From the NCBI GenBank assembly GCA_028284865.1, contig JANQQV010000017.1:1-64000 (forward strand): 64,000 nt of DNA, written 5' to 3'. The translations under genes were made by a program, and so were the position numbers. Numbering within the stretch: the stretch's first letter is position 1; every line of letters starts with the position of its first letter. The DNA is from Rhodothermales bacterium. GTDB taxonomy: Bacteria; Bacteroidota; Rhodothermia; Rhodothermales; UBA10348. Shown here piece by piece: positions 1 to 8,110 of the stretch. The notes under the pieces are model-generated. The model was given only the letters and a program-made list of their open reading frames with translations, did not search any database and was not told the origin of the DNA.

Positions 1-398
1 CGATGTCCCATGTGCCAGCGGTGGTGATAGGCCAGGGCAAGAGTCACGCCATGTTGTTCGCACGCTCGCATCATGCGCTCGCAAGCCGAGGTACTGGTAG
101 CCATCGGCTTCTCCAACAAAACGTGTTTGCCGGCTTCAGCGGCAGCCACCGTTTGCTCTTCGTGGAGTCGATCAGGCGTGGCGATGATCACGCCATCCAA
201 TTCCGGATCGGCCAAAAGCGTGTCCATCGAGGTGTGGACAGGAGTGCTCGAGGCCAACCCGTGTCGCCGCGCGAAGTCTGCACCGCGGTTTTTCGATCGG
301 CTGAGGACTGACCACAAAACCGCGTCCGGATGCGCGTTGATGGCGGGAGCATGCTGGTCGTCGGCAATGCCTCCCGGACCGATAATGGCACATTTCAT
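1..398 (-). CDS. Gfo/Idh/MocA family oxidoreductase, partial (C-terminus beyond window start)
   Basis: The minus strand is open from an ATG at 398 to the window edge, giving about 132 residues that begin MKCAIIGPGGIADDQHAP. This is the Rossmann fold of the family: a GxGxxA-like dinucleotide loop at residues 7-12, an IIATPD strand end near residue 75, and the typical EKPMA motif near residue 100 whose Lys is catalytic in the family. Members are NAD(P)-dependent dehydrogenases acting mainly on sugars, inositols or related alcohols. The substrate-binding C-terminal domain lies outside the window, so the substrate cannot be called. The gene is divergent from the secreted hypothetical at 557. The family call is secure; the exact function is not. 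Confidence 0.88.
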   Translation of the reverse strand, partial: MKCAIIGPGGIADDQHAPAINAHPDAVLWSVLSRSKNRGADFARRHGLASSTPVHTSMDTLLADPELDGVIIATPDRLHEEQTVAAAEAGKHVLLEKPMATSTSACERMMRACEQHGVTLALAYHHRWHMGH

Positions 399-556
399 GG
401 CGAAGAGAGGTTGTGGTAGGGAGGAAGCGATACGCCGGAGATGACACCGGGTGCCATTCCGATTTAATGATATGGTTGGTGGAGGGACAGAACGCGGTAC
501 ACAAAACGACGTACATTTGATTTCGCTTTCGCAGCCATCCAGATCCCGTTCGAACG

Positions 557-1156
557 ATGAACCGAATTCCTGCCCTGCTTTGCTGTCTTGCCCTGGTTTT
601 TACCAACGGCGCGTGTGCACAGTCTGCCGACGATACCCACTTGATCAATCAGGCGCTCGCCGCTGCTCCCGATGAAATGAAAGAGGGAGCCCGTGTCCTC
701 GCGTACGACGATCAAGGGATGTACCGGGTCATTCGCGAAGGCGAAAATGAGTTGACCTGTGTGGCAGACAATCACCTGCAGGAAGGATTCGAGGTTGTTT
801 GCTACCACCGCGACCTGGAGACGTACATGGCGCGTGGACGCGAATTACGCGCTCAGGGAATGACTGGTGGCGAATCGGTGACCAAGCGTGGCGAGGAAAT
901 CGAGGCTGGTGAGTTGGCGTTTACCGAGGGGCCGGCAACCCTGTTCATCCGATATGGCGAAGAGGCGTTCTACGACGAAGCCACGGGCGAAGTGATGAAC
1001 TCGAATCTTCGCTATGTGATTTACACGCCATATGCAACGGCAGCCACCACCGGCTTGCCGACTTCACCATCGGGACCGGGAGCTCCATGGCTGATGCTGC
1101 CGGGCGATTGGCGTGCACACATCATGGTGACACCGCCGGCTTCGAACGAGAACTAG
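557..1156 (+). CDS. Secreted hypothetical protein
   Basis: 199 residues. An N-terminal signal peptide (hydrophobic stretch at residues 4-20, probable cleavage after ACA before Q) predicts export. A Cys at residue 20 follows NGA, so a lipoprotein form is possible, but the -3 residue is atypical. The mature part is acidic and mixed alpha/beta, with two Cys near residues 69 and 82 that could form a disulphide. I recognise no family. It is transcribed alone, divergent from the oxidoreductase and convergent with trhO; two short T runs near 1213-1226 sit in the convergent gap. Confidence 0.7.
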   Translation: MNRIPALLCCLALVFTNGACAQSADDTHLINQALAAAPDEMKEGARVLAYDDQGMYRVIREGENELTCVADNHLQEGFEVVCYHRDLETYMARGRELRAQGMTGGESVTKRGEEIEAGELAFTEGPATLFIRYGEEAFYDEATGEVMNSNLRYVIYTPYATAATTGLPTSPSGPGAPWLMLPGDWRAHIMVTPPASNEN

Positions 1157-1231
1157 GACCAGGACGCTTTCGAGTCAGGCGGCCAGCCCTCATCGAGAGC
1201 TGCGCGCTGGGTTTTTCGCCTTTTTGACCGA

Positions 1232-2215
1232 CTACTGGGCCCGCTGACGCTGCGCTTCCTTGCGAGCGAGCTTCAGGCGACGCCGTTGTTCGTGCAAACC
1301 CGGGATTTCGTCCCCCAGGTGGACTTCGCCCCGTTCACGCGCCAGTTCAATCTGGTGCTGACGTTCTTTCATCCGCGCGCGATCCTCTTCGGTCAAGCTA
1401 TCGTGGCAATAGGGGCAACTGACGCCCGGCTCGAACAGATTCGATGCTTTGTCCTCTTCGGATATCGGCATGCGGCATGCATGACACATGTCGTAGTGGC
1501 CTGGAGCAAGGTCGTGGTCAACGGTCACACGGTTGTCGAACACGAAACACTCGCCTTCCCATAGGGAGTCATCAACTTCGACCTTCTCGAGGTAATTCAG
1601 GATGCCGCCCTTCAGGTGGTAGACTTCGTCGAATCCCTCTTCTTTCAGCCATGAGGTTGCCTTTTCGCACCGGATGCCGCCGGTGCAGAACATGGCGACT
1701 TTTGGTGTTTTCTCCGGGTCCAACGTGCTCTTGACGTAGTCCGGGAATTCCCTGAACGACTGTGTTTCCGGGTTGATGGCACCCTTGAAGGTCCCTACCT
1801 GGAATTCGTAGTCGTTGCGCGTGTCGATCAGGATCACATCGTCCTGGGAGATCAGATCATTCCAGTTCTGAGGATCGACGTACGTTCCCACGATCCGGCT
1901 CGGATCCACGCCTTCAACACCCATCGTCACGATTTCCTTTTTCAGGCGCACCTTGGTGCGAAGGAATGGACACGATTCCGTGTAGGACTCCTTGTGCTCG
2001 AGATTGGCCAGACCGGGCTGGGCTCGCAGATGACTCAGAAGAGCATCAACTCCTTCTCGTGAGCCAGAGACCGTACCGTTGATTCCCTCAGGCGCTACCA
2101 GAATCGTACCACGGACTTCATTTTCGTCCATGACCGCGTGAACGGCATCACGAAACGACTCGATGTCGTCAATCGGCGTGAAATGATAGAGGGCGGCGAC
2201 TACACAGTTGGCCAT
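1232..2215 (-). CDS. trhO: tRNA uridine(34) hydroxylase, rhodanese-like (TrhO/YceA)
   Basis: TrhO hydroxylates U34 in tRNA to form 5-hydroxyuridine. From the ATG at 2215 the protein is 327 residues, close to family size, and starts [12 protein letters not shown], matching the usual VAALYxF opening. A longer frame runs to 2266 but adds a non-homologous leader, so the internal start is chosen. The N-terminal acylphosphatase-like domain (residues about 1-95, with [13 protein letters not shown]) is followed by a rhodanese domain with the active loop CTGGIRCEK (Cys177, Cys183). The C-terminal CxxC pair (CHAC and CPYC) suggests a metal-binding tail. It stands alone between a convergent secreted protein and the CDGSH gene. 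Confidence 0.93.
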   Translation of the reverse strand: MANCVVAALYHFTPIDDIESFRDAVHAVMDENEVRGTILVAPEGINGTVSGSREGVDALLSHLRAQPGLANLEHKESYTESCPFLRTKVRLKKEIVTMGVEGVDPSRIVGTYVDPQNWNDLISQDDVILIDTRNDYEFQVGTFKGAINPETQSFREFPDYVKSTLDPEKTPKVAMFCTGGIRCEKATSWLKEEGFDEVYHLKGGILNYLEKVEVDDSLWEGECFVFDNRVTVDHDLAPGHYDMCHACRMPISEEDKASNLFEPGVSCPYCHDSLTEEDRARMKERQHQIELARERGEVHLGDEIPGLHEQRRRLKLARKEAQRQRAQ

Positions 2216-2351
2216 GGGACGGCGGTCGGACGGTGGCGGGATGAGCGAAGTATCAGCCCACTTCAACGACCCGTGTCGCTGGCACGTTTCCGTCGATTCA
2301 GTCGAAACGGCTCACGGCAAGCCGGCCTGGTCAGTCCATTCCAGTCTTCGG

Positions 2352-3011
2352 TCAAGAAACGCCGTCCGCTTCCCACTGCCCCTTGTGCGATCCGTCACAA
2401 AATGGTTTTCGCTGAGACAGGCCGCACCGGCATAGGGATACCTTCTTTCCCTCCCAGCGAACGCACCCACTGGCCGCTCGAATGGAAACGTTTCCTTTGA
2501 GCAGCAACGGACCATTCGCCCTTGGAGAGATCGAAAGGGGGCCACCCGCTTCCTCGAATCCCGGGCCTTCGCGACCGACGGCTCCCGTGTCGTCCCAGCC
2601 TGCCTTGACGTGCGAGTTGTCACAGAAAGGTTTGTTCTTGGAGTGGCCGCAACGGCAAAGGGCTACGCGCTTGGTCGTGTTGCCTTCCTGCTCCGGAACG
2701 CCCTCAATCTCAAGGTCGCCGCGAACATAGATGGGCCCTGAGGGAACGATGGTCACCGTGTTTTCTGGTTCGGCCTGTTCCCCTGATGAACCGTCGTTGG
2801 CCCGCCAGGCGATGGCTCCTGATGGGCAACGCTTTGCGATGCGATCGATTTCCTCAGCATCCACCCGGTCCGGTTCTCCAAACGGTTTTCGTTTCAATTC
2901 GAAGAGTTCGCTGTCAGCTCGCCAGCATTCCTCGGCGTGGATACACAGATTTCCGTCCCAAATGACGGTGTACTCTTCGCCTTCGAAAGTCAAAACGGTT
3001 TTGGAGCCCAT
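2352..3011 (-). CDS. Divergent ferredoxin (Fer4_19) plus two CDGSH iron-sulfur domains
   Basis: 219 residues in three parts. Residues 1-70 look like the divergent mono-cluster ferredoxin domain (Fer4_19), with Cys23, Cys29 and a CPSGAI motif (Cys62). Residues 85-140 hold a first CDGSH motif (Cys119, Cys121, Cys130, His134). Residues 165-215 hold a second (Cys194, Cys196, Cys205, His209) with the classic CDGSH spelling. CDGSH domains bind a redox-active, pH-labile 2Fe-2S cluster through three Cys and one His. No signal peptide, so probably cytosolic redox or Fe-S handling. It lies 40 bp downstream of the cupin and shares its strand with the molybdopterin enzyme, so the three may be one transcription unit; this is inference. 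Confidence 0.9.
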   Translation of the reverse strand: MGSKTVLTFEGEEYTVIWDGNLCIHAEECWRADSELFELKRKPFGEPDRVDAEEIDRIAKRCPSGAIAWRANDGSSGEQAEPENTVTIVPSGPIYVRGDLEIEGVPEQEGNTTKRVALCRCGHSKNKPFCDNSHVKAGWDDTGAVGREGPGFEEAGGPLSISPRANGPLLLKGNVSIRAASGCVRWEGKKVSLCRCGLSQRKPFCDGSHKGQWEADGVS

Positions 3012-3051
3012 GGGGTAGCGGATGTAGTCGGTTAAAGAGGAAAATGGAACG

Positions 3052-3564
3052 TCAAGCTAGTGAAGCCAGGTGTGGATGGGAGTCAATCAGTTGCGCTTTG
3101 AGCGGGGGTTCGTCGTCCAGCATGGCAAAATCCTGGAACTCGAAACCAGGACCCACGCTACAGCTCACCAGCGTCCAGGGCCCCCGCGTTTGTGCAGCCT
3201 GCCAGTATGCAGCCGGGACGGTAGACGTAGGGTGACTTTCGTCCAACGTAAACGATTTGGCTGTTTTCATGGTCGGATCCACGATGGTCACCGACAGGGG
3301 AGCGCCGGATACATGAATCCAGATCTCGTCAGAAACAACGCGGTGAAATCGACTGATTCCGTTCTTGACGTTGTCATCGAGCAGAAACAGGATATTGGTG
3401 ATGGCACTGCGAGGGCTTCGTCCGTCCAGAGGGTCAACCGATCGGACTGAGCGGAACGTCTCGACAAAAAAACCTCCTTCAGGGTGAGCCATCATCGCGT
3501 GCCGCTCCGCAATGCGTTTCGCCTCGGGATGCAACGCTGCAAGGATCTCGTCTGAAACGCTCAT
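3052..3564 (-). CDS. Cupin domain protein, DUF985/Cupin_5 family
   Basis: 170 residues. The DUF985 signature is clear: MMAHPEGGFFVETFRS near residues 24-39, FHRVVSDEIW near 73-82, a Pro-x-x-x-WQAA segment near 117-124, and SVGPGFEFQDF near 136-146. The family is a single-domain cupin of unsettled enzymatic role (yeast YML079w is a structural relative). The start codon overlaps the stop of the molybdopterin oxidoreductase by four bases (ATGA), which implies translational coupling. No signal peptide. Confidence 0.9.
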   Translation of the reverse strand: MSVSDEILAALHPEAKRIAERHAMMAHPEGGFFVETFRSVRSVDPLDGRSPRSAITNILFLLDDNVKNGISRFHRVVSDEIWIHVSGAPLSVTIVDPTMKTAKSFTLDESHPTSTVPAAYWQAAQTRGPWTLVSCSVGPGFEFQDFAMLDDEPPLKAQLIDSHPHLASLA

Positions 3565-5747
3565 GCTTCGATCGTGACCGGGACGCCCTTGAATGACGGC
3601 GTCTTGCTCAGGGGATCGACACGTTGATCAAGCAGTCGGTTGGCCTCGGGGTAGTACATCGCAATATTCCCCGGCCGGATTCGATCGAAGGGAAGGAGTC
3701 GTTGATACGGCATGCGACCTCCAGGTCCCGTCACCGAAACACGCTGCCCAGTGGTCCATCCGCGTGCAGCGATGTCGTCCGGGTGCAGCAGGATGACATC
3801 CCGACCGTCAGCGCCTCGGAAAATGTCCTCTTCCTCGTAAACCACCGTATTGAACTGACCTTCGCTTCGGATGGTCATCAGTCGGAATGAACCTGCTTGG
3901 ACGGCGGTGTGAGCTGGAAGCGTTGGCACGTGGAAGCGAGCCTTTTGGTCAGCCGTCTTGAATGTCGGTTCGTGGAAAGTGCGCCCTTTGATCTGGAATT
4001 CTGGACCTCCCTCGTCCAAGTCCGAGATGGCCTCCCATCCGGGAATGACATCGGCAATCATTTTGCGCAGTCCCTTGGTATCGCGAATGGTGTTCCAATC
4101 CAGGGCGCTCAACGCATGGCCCGTTCCGCGGGACTGCTGGATCCGTCCAAATAGTTCGGCGATGACATCGATTTCGCTACGCGGCCCATCAAAACGATGT
4201 GCGCCGCCGTCACTCAGGCGAACGTAGTTGAACATGGACTCCTGCGTCGTCGGCTGCGGCTCCTCGTCGCGGGCCAGGACGGGCAGGATGAGATGATTCG
4301 GCGATACGGCCCGGGCGTGTCCGGTGTTGAGGGTTGTGCTGAGGGTGATCTGCCACGGGATGCCGGACATCGCCCGGGCCGCCCAGTCCGCGTCCGGATT
4401 GGATCCGAACAGGTTTCCTCCCAGGTGGAACGCGACATGGATTCCGTCCTGATCGGCCCGCTGCATGCAGGCCATGGTGTCCATCCCCTCGGACGTCGGG
4501 AGCGTCAGATTGTAGCGCTCCGTCAATCCGTCAAAAATGGCCTTCTTCAGCTTGGGCGTAGCGCCAATACTACCAATGCCCTGGACGTTGGAGTGACCGC
4601 GGATCGGCATCAGTCCACAGCCTGGTTTGCCCAGCATACCCCGGAGCATGGCCAGTGCACCGATCATCTGGACGGTAGCTGTGCCGTGTTGGTGGTGCGT
4701 GACACCCATGGCCCAGGCGAATATGACACGCTTTCCGGCGGCATATCGCCCAGCCAGATCGTCGATTACCTCACGCGACAAGCCCGACCCTTCTTCGATC
4801 TCAGCCCAGTCAGTCGTTTTGATCTGTTCGGCGAAGGCCTCAAAGCCGGACGTGTATCGCGACACGAAATCGCGGTCAAAGGTGTCGTTTTCAATCAGGA
4901 CCTTGGCCACACCCATCATCATGGCCAAGTCGCCGCCGCTGTGAGGCTGGACAACGTGGCTGGCAATCGCGCTTCCAAAGAGCAAGCTTCTAGGATCCGA
5001 CGGGACGCTGAATCGCTCGAGACCCGCTTCCCGAATCGGGTTCACAACGATTACTTCGCCTCCCCGGCGCCGGACGTTCATCAGGGACTTCATGAGGCGA
5101 GGATGGTTGCTGGCCGGATTGGCACCGATCAGGATCACCATGTCCGTCTTGTCCAGGTCCTCCAGCACGACGGTTGCCGTTCCGCTCCCCGTAACGGAGG
5201 TCAGCCCGACACCGCTTGCTTGATGGCAGTAATAGCTGCAGTTGTTGACGTTGTTCGTTCCGTAGAGTCGGGCGCCCACGTGCAGCAGAAAAGCGGCTTC
5301 GGAGCTGCTGCGTCCTGAAAAGTAGAAGAAGCTCCGGTCCGGCGTCGTCTCGCTGAGGGCGCCGGCTGCCAGGGACATCGCTTCGTCCCAGCTCACCTCG
5401 CGATAGGCCTCACTGCCGGCTTCTCGTAGCACGGGCCGGGCCAGTCGCCCCACATGCTCGAGCTGCCTCGGCGTCATGGAGGCCATTCTGTTGAGCGGGG
5501 TCTCCGACCAGAACGACGAAGGAATTGGCGACTGCAGGTCGGCGGCCATGGCCTGAACGCTTTTCTTGCAGAACTCCGGGAATTCGCCGGCCTCGTTGAC
5601 CATGCCTCCGCGCTGCCCTCCCATGCCAACGGCGCACGTCTTACAGGTATTCCGTGAACGCAACGCACGAAACATCGATCGGAAACCGCCTGATTCGCGG
5701 GCCTTCTTGAACGTGTAGGCTATCGATGCCCAGCCGCCTGGCGTCAT
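3561..5747 (-). CDS. FdhF/YdeP-type molybdopterin oxidoreductase
   Basis: 728 residues. It matches the YdeP-like alpha subunit family (TIGR01701), which is related to formate dehydrogenase and binds bis-MGD molybdenum and probably a 4Fe-4S cluster. CKTCAVGMGG (Cys35, Cys38) and Cys60 lie at the N-terminus; NCSYYCHQASG (Cys170, Cys174) follows; GANPASNHPR is a cofactor-binding segment; RGHSNVQGIGSIG is a family hallmark; the C-terminal third is the molydop-binding domain. No Tat signal, so cytosolic. E. coli YdeP is linked to acid resistance, but the substrate of this family is not known. No fdhD or electron-transfer subunit gene is adjacent. The downstream cupin overlaps its stop. Confidence 0.9.
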   Translation of the reverse strand: MTPGGWASIAYTFKKARESGGFRSMFRALRSRNTCKTCAVGMGGQRGGMVNEAGEFPEFCKKSVQAMAADLQSPIPSSFWSETPLNRMASMTPRQLEHVGRLARPVLREAGSEAYREVSWDEAMSLAAGALSETTPDRSFFYFSGRSSSEAAFLLHVGARLYGTNNVNNCSYYCHQASGVGLTSVTGSGTATVVLEDLDKTDMVILIGANPASNHPRLMKSLMNVRRRGGEVIVVNPIREAGLERFSVPSDPRSLLFGSAIASHVVQPHSGGDLAMMMGVAKVLIENDTFDRDFVSRYTSGFEAFAEQIKTTDWAEIEEGSGLSREVIDDLAGRYAAGKRVIFAWAMGVTHHQHGTATVQMIGALAMLRGMLGKPGCGLMPIRGHSNVQGIGSIGATPKLKKAIFDGLTERYNLTLPTSEGMDTMACMQRADQDGIHVAFHLGGNLFGSNPDADWAARAMSGIPWQITLSTTLNTGHARAVSPNHLILPVLARDEEPQPTTQESMFNYVRLSDGGAHRFDGPRSEIDVIAELFGRIQQSRGTGHALSALDWNTIRDTKGLRKMIADVIPGWEAISDLDEGGPEFQIKGRTFHEPTFKTADQKARFHVPTLPAHTAVQAGSFRLMTIRSEGQFNTVVYEEEDIFRGADGRDVILLHPDDIAARGWTTGQRVSVTGPGGRMPYQRLLPFDRIRPGNIAMYYPEANRLLDQRVDPLSKTPSFKGVPVTIEA

Positions 5748-5840
5748 GGTTCTGTCGATTGGTCACTGGAAAGTGAATCCCGGGGCGCCGGGTACCGTAG
5801 ACATTCTAGCAATTCGGACGCGCAAACACTAGGTGAACCC

Positions 5841-6203
5841 ATGAACTGGCTGGATCCTTTCTCCGTTTCCCTGCTTCTCTCTGGAGTGATCTTCGTGCTG
5901 GCGGCGGAATGGATGGCCCGTCGACCACCTCAGAAGATCAACAGTCTGTACGGTTATCGAACCCCGGCATCCATGGCTTCTCAAGAGCGTTGGGATTTCG
6001 CCCAGAAGGCATCCGCGATCCGTTCCAGATTCTGGGGATGGGTGATGATCACGTTGGCCATGTTCGGCTACGGACTCGGCGGACTTCCCATTGCGATCGG
6101 AGTCGTGCTGTCAATCGGAATCCTGATCACGTGCTGCGTCTTGTTGTTGACGGGCACGGAAAAAGACATCAAAAAGCACTTCGGCCCGGTTCAGCGAGGC
6201 TGA
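5841..6203 (+). CDS. SdpI family membrane protein
   Basis: 120 residues with a hydrophobic N-terminal helix (7-24) and two further helices (about 68-85 and 88-107). Between them lies the SdpI/YhfL-type segment PPQKINSLYGYRTP followed by ERWDFAQ, which is strongly conserved in the family. In Bacillus subtilis SdpI gives immunity to the SdpC toxin, but most short homologues outside Bacillus have no toxin partner and an unknown role. No toxin gene is adjacent, so immunity should not be assumed. Transcribed divergently from the molybdopterin enzyme and ended by the hairpin at 6285-6317. Confidence 0.85.
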   Translation: MNWLDPFSVSLLLSGVIFVLAAEWMARRPPQKINSLYGYRTPASMASQERWDFAQKASAIRSRFWGWVMITLAMFGYGLGGLPIAIGVVLSIGILITCCVLLLTGTEKDIKKHFGPVQRG

Positions 6204-6284
6204 TTGTCATTCGGATTCAGGCTTTTGGGTGAATGGGGGCAGGGTGCGTGTACCCGGTGGACATGGCGAGCATTGAAACGTAAC

Positions 6285-6317
6285 AGCGGGCGGGCGAACT
6301 GTGTTCGCCCGCCCGCT
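6285..6317. terminator. Perfect 15-bp hairpin, likely bidirectional terminator
   Basis: Bases 6285-6299 and 6303-6317 are perfect inverted repeats (15 bp, GC-rich) around a 3-base loop. It lies between the convergent sdpI-like and cytochrome peroxidase genes. A short T run follows on the plus strand at 6336-6341, about 18 bases after the stem, so it is not a classical intrinsic terminator with an immediate U tract. Confidence 0.75.
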
Positions 6318-6388
6318 CACGGTTCGTCTGATTCTGTTTTTGGGATTCGGGAATTGTGAAGCGGTGGGCGCCCCGTTTGGTTGTCAAT

Positions 6389-7789
6389 TCAATTGATGAA
6401 TGGATTGGAGAACCGCTCGTCGGTAGCCAGTGACTCGTCCGTCAGTGTCCGAAGAAAGGCCACCAGCGCCTCCTTGTCCTGTTCGGACAGATTCAGTCTG
6501 CGTGGTTGCCCCTGGTTGTTTCTCAATCGGTTATCCAGGGCAGGATGCGACTGGACGCCCGAGTCATAGTGCTCAACCACCTCGCGGAGCGTCGCAAACC
6601 GACCATCATGCATGTAGGGCGCCGTCAATTCGATATTGCGGAGAGAGGCCATCTTGAAGCGCCCACGCCCGGCACCCGGGTCTGTAGTAACTGCGTCGAG
6701 GCCGTTATTCCTTGGACGATCGCCAACGAGGTCCGGACCGCTGTGACACGTACCACATCGCGTGCGGCCACTGAAGAACAGGCGACGACCGCGCTCCTCC
6801 AAAGGGGTTAGCACACCACGGGCGTCGTTCCCACCCGGATTGCCGATTCCACCCGCGCCGCCCTGAGGTCCACCATTTCCGCCACCTTGAAGGCCACCGC
6901 CCTGGGGTCCACCGTTACCCGGAAGTCCTGCTCCACCTGGCCCACCGCCTTGCTGTCCACCGCGACCATTTCCGCCACCACGGCCACCTGGTGGTGGCGG
7001 GCCTCCGGCACCGGTAACTACAACACCACCAGCTGGAGGTCCACCTGCGTTTACACCGCCCGGACCACCATTGCCGTTGCCTCCATTACCATTTCCATTG
7101 CCATTTCCGGGGAATCCACCGGCCGCCAACCACGCATCCCAGCGGGAATTGGTGGTCACAATAGAGCGCTGAAAAGCCGAAAGGGCCTCCGCAATGCGAT
7201 CGGGTGTGACAAGATCATTTCCGAAAGCATCCTGAAAGAGCACGTCGTAGTAGGGTAACGCATCCACGCGGACAACAGCCTCACCGATGTCTAAGCCCAT
7301 CTCATCCGGGTTCTCAATCGGCATCAAGGCTTGTTCTTCCAGAGACTCAGCTCGCTCGTCCCAGAACATGCGGCCGTTCGGGTAGGTCACAACATTCGCG
7401 ACGGACATGGCCTGACGCGTCGTCATGGCACCTCCGATGCCTCGACTGAATTGGTTGCTGTCCGAGAAGCCCTGGTCTTGTCTGTGACAGGACGCGCAAG
7501 AGACCGTCCGATCGCGGGACAACTCCCGCTCGTAGAACAGGACTCGACCCAGGGTTACTAGACCATCGTTTCCTCCTGTGAAAAAGACCTGTCCTCCGTC
7601 CCCGGGGATGGCTGCAGACCGACCGTCGTCGGATGACGATTGCATGGCCGACTGGTTGCCGGCAACCTCCTCCAATCGCAGCGTTTCGGAGACAGCATCA
7701 GCCGACTCACTTTCTGGCATTTCAACATCGAATGCCTGTTCACACCCCGCCAGCAGCAGGATCAGCATCAAAGCTGTTATGATTCTCAT
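6389..7789 (-). CDS. Di-haem cytochrome-c peroxidase (MauG/CcpA type) lipoprotein with Gly-rich insertion
   Basis: 466 residues. A lipobox LLAGC (Cys16) predicts a lipid-anchored periplasmic or surface protein. Haem site 1 is CASCH (Cys98-His102); haem site 2 is CGTCH (Cys345-His349). PYMHDGRFATL (Met393) fits the distal-ligand region of the second haem domain. Family members reduce H2O2 using electrons from cytochromes, or oxidise protein-derived cofactors (MauG). Residues about 226-320 are a low-complexity insertion of Gly, Pro, Asn and Gln repeats between the two haem domains, just before the usual RGRRLFF segment. No partner cytochrome is adjacent; the closest is the lipoprotein cytochrome at 11245. 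Confidence 0.92.
   Translation of the reverse strand: MRIITALMLILLLAGCEQAFDVEMPESESADAVSETLRLEEVAGNQSAMQSSSDDGRSAAIPGDGGQVFFTGGNDGLVTLGRVLFYERELSRDRTVSCASCHRQDQGFSDSNQFSRGIGGAMTTRQAMSVANVVTYPNGRMFWDERAESLEEQALMPIENPDEMGLDIGEAVVRVDALPYYDVLFQDAFGNDLVTPDRIAEALSAFQRSIVTTNSRWDAWLAAGGFPGNGNGNGNGGNGNGGPGGVNAGGPPAGGVVVTGAGGPPPPGGRGGGNGRGGQQGGGPGGAGLPGNGGPQGGGLQGGGNGGPQGGAGGIGNPGGNDARGVLTPLEERGRRLFFSGRTRCGTCHSGPDLVGDRPRNNGLDAVTTDPGAGRGRFKMASLRNIELTAPYMHDGRFATLREVVEHYDSGVQSHPALDNRLRNNQGQPRRLNLSEQDKEALVAFLRTLTDESLATDERFSNPFIN
6830..7114 (-). repeat. Low-complexity Gly/Asn/Pro coding repeat inside cytochrome peroxidase gene
   Basis: This stretch encodes a roughly 95-residue run of degenerate GNGGP, GGPQGG and GGPPPP units (residues 226-320 of the peroxidase). 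The reading frame is kept on both sides, so it is an in-frame insertion, not damage. The DNA is a set of short purine/pyrimidine-biased GGN repeats that could change length by slippage in multiples of three. Confidence 0.85.
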
Positions 7790-7914
7790 GGCAATGCACC
7801 TTCGCGTTAGTGTCGTGGGCGGGTTCGTGACGTGGGTGTTTGCCAGGATCGTCAGATGTTGCGCAGAAGATGTGTCGAAAGTGTCACGATTCCATCATCA
7901 TCCATAAATGACGA

Positions 7915-7942
7915 CCGGCCGCACCCTGTCGGGTGCGGCCGG
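7915..7942 (-). terminator. Perfect 12-bp hairpin downstream of S9 peptidase gene
   Basis: Bases 7915-7926 pair with 7931-7942 (12 bp, all but one pair G-C) around a TGTC loop. It could end transcription of the minus-strand S9 peptidase gene, whose stop is 169 bp upstream. There is no strong T tract. Its right arm forms part of the first unit of the 36-bp repeat array. Confidence 0.55.
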
Positions 7943-8072
7943 GATGGCGAGTGCGGTCGCCCTTTCAGGTGGGGCCGGGATGGCGAGTACGGTCGGCCTT
8001 TCAGGTGCGGCCGGGCTTGCGAGTGCAGTCCGCTTGGCTGGTACGGTCAGGCTTACGAGTACAATCGGCCTG
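7929..8072. repeat. Degenerate 36-bp tandem repeat, four units plus partial fifth
   Basis: Four consecutive 36-base units run 7929-7964, 7965-8000, 8001-8036 and 8037-8072. The first two differ at only a few positions, the third diverges more, the fourth most, and a remnant continues to about 8095. The shared core is GTGCGGCCGGG followed by TTGCGAGT or TGGCGAGT. No spacers separate the units, so this is a minisatellite-like array and not CRISPR. Confidence 0.85.
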
Positions 8073-8110
8073 TTGGATAAGGCCGGGAGGGCCCAGGAGT
8101 GCAATCTGCC

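Larger units (their letters stand above)
7790..8110. other. Intergenic region with hairpin and 36-bp tandem repeat
   Basis: This 321-bp gap lies downstream of the DPP IV-like gene and upstream of the peroxidase gene, both on the minus strand. Its centre holds a 12-bp perfect hairpin (7915-7942) and a degenerate 36-bp array (7929-8072). All three plus-strand frames and at least one minus-strand frame stay open through the array because 36 is a multiple of three. I do not call a gene here: no frame shows a known domain or a clear start. Confidence 0.7.

Noticed and set aside
4197-5318. 373-residue plus-strand frame
   Set aside because: It lies wholly inside the molybdopterin oxidoreductase gene on the other strand, which has clear family motifs; the plus-strand translation shows none.
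5841-6203. Toxin-immunity system suggested by the SdpI-like gene
   Set aside because: No SdpC-like toxin or SdpA/B gene is nearby, and short SdpI homologues are common without toxins.
7929-8072. Possible CRISPR array
   Set aside because: Units are contiguous with no unique spacers, decay in sequence and have no cas genes nearby.
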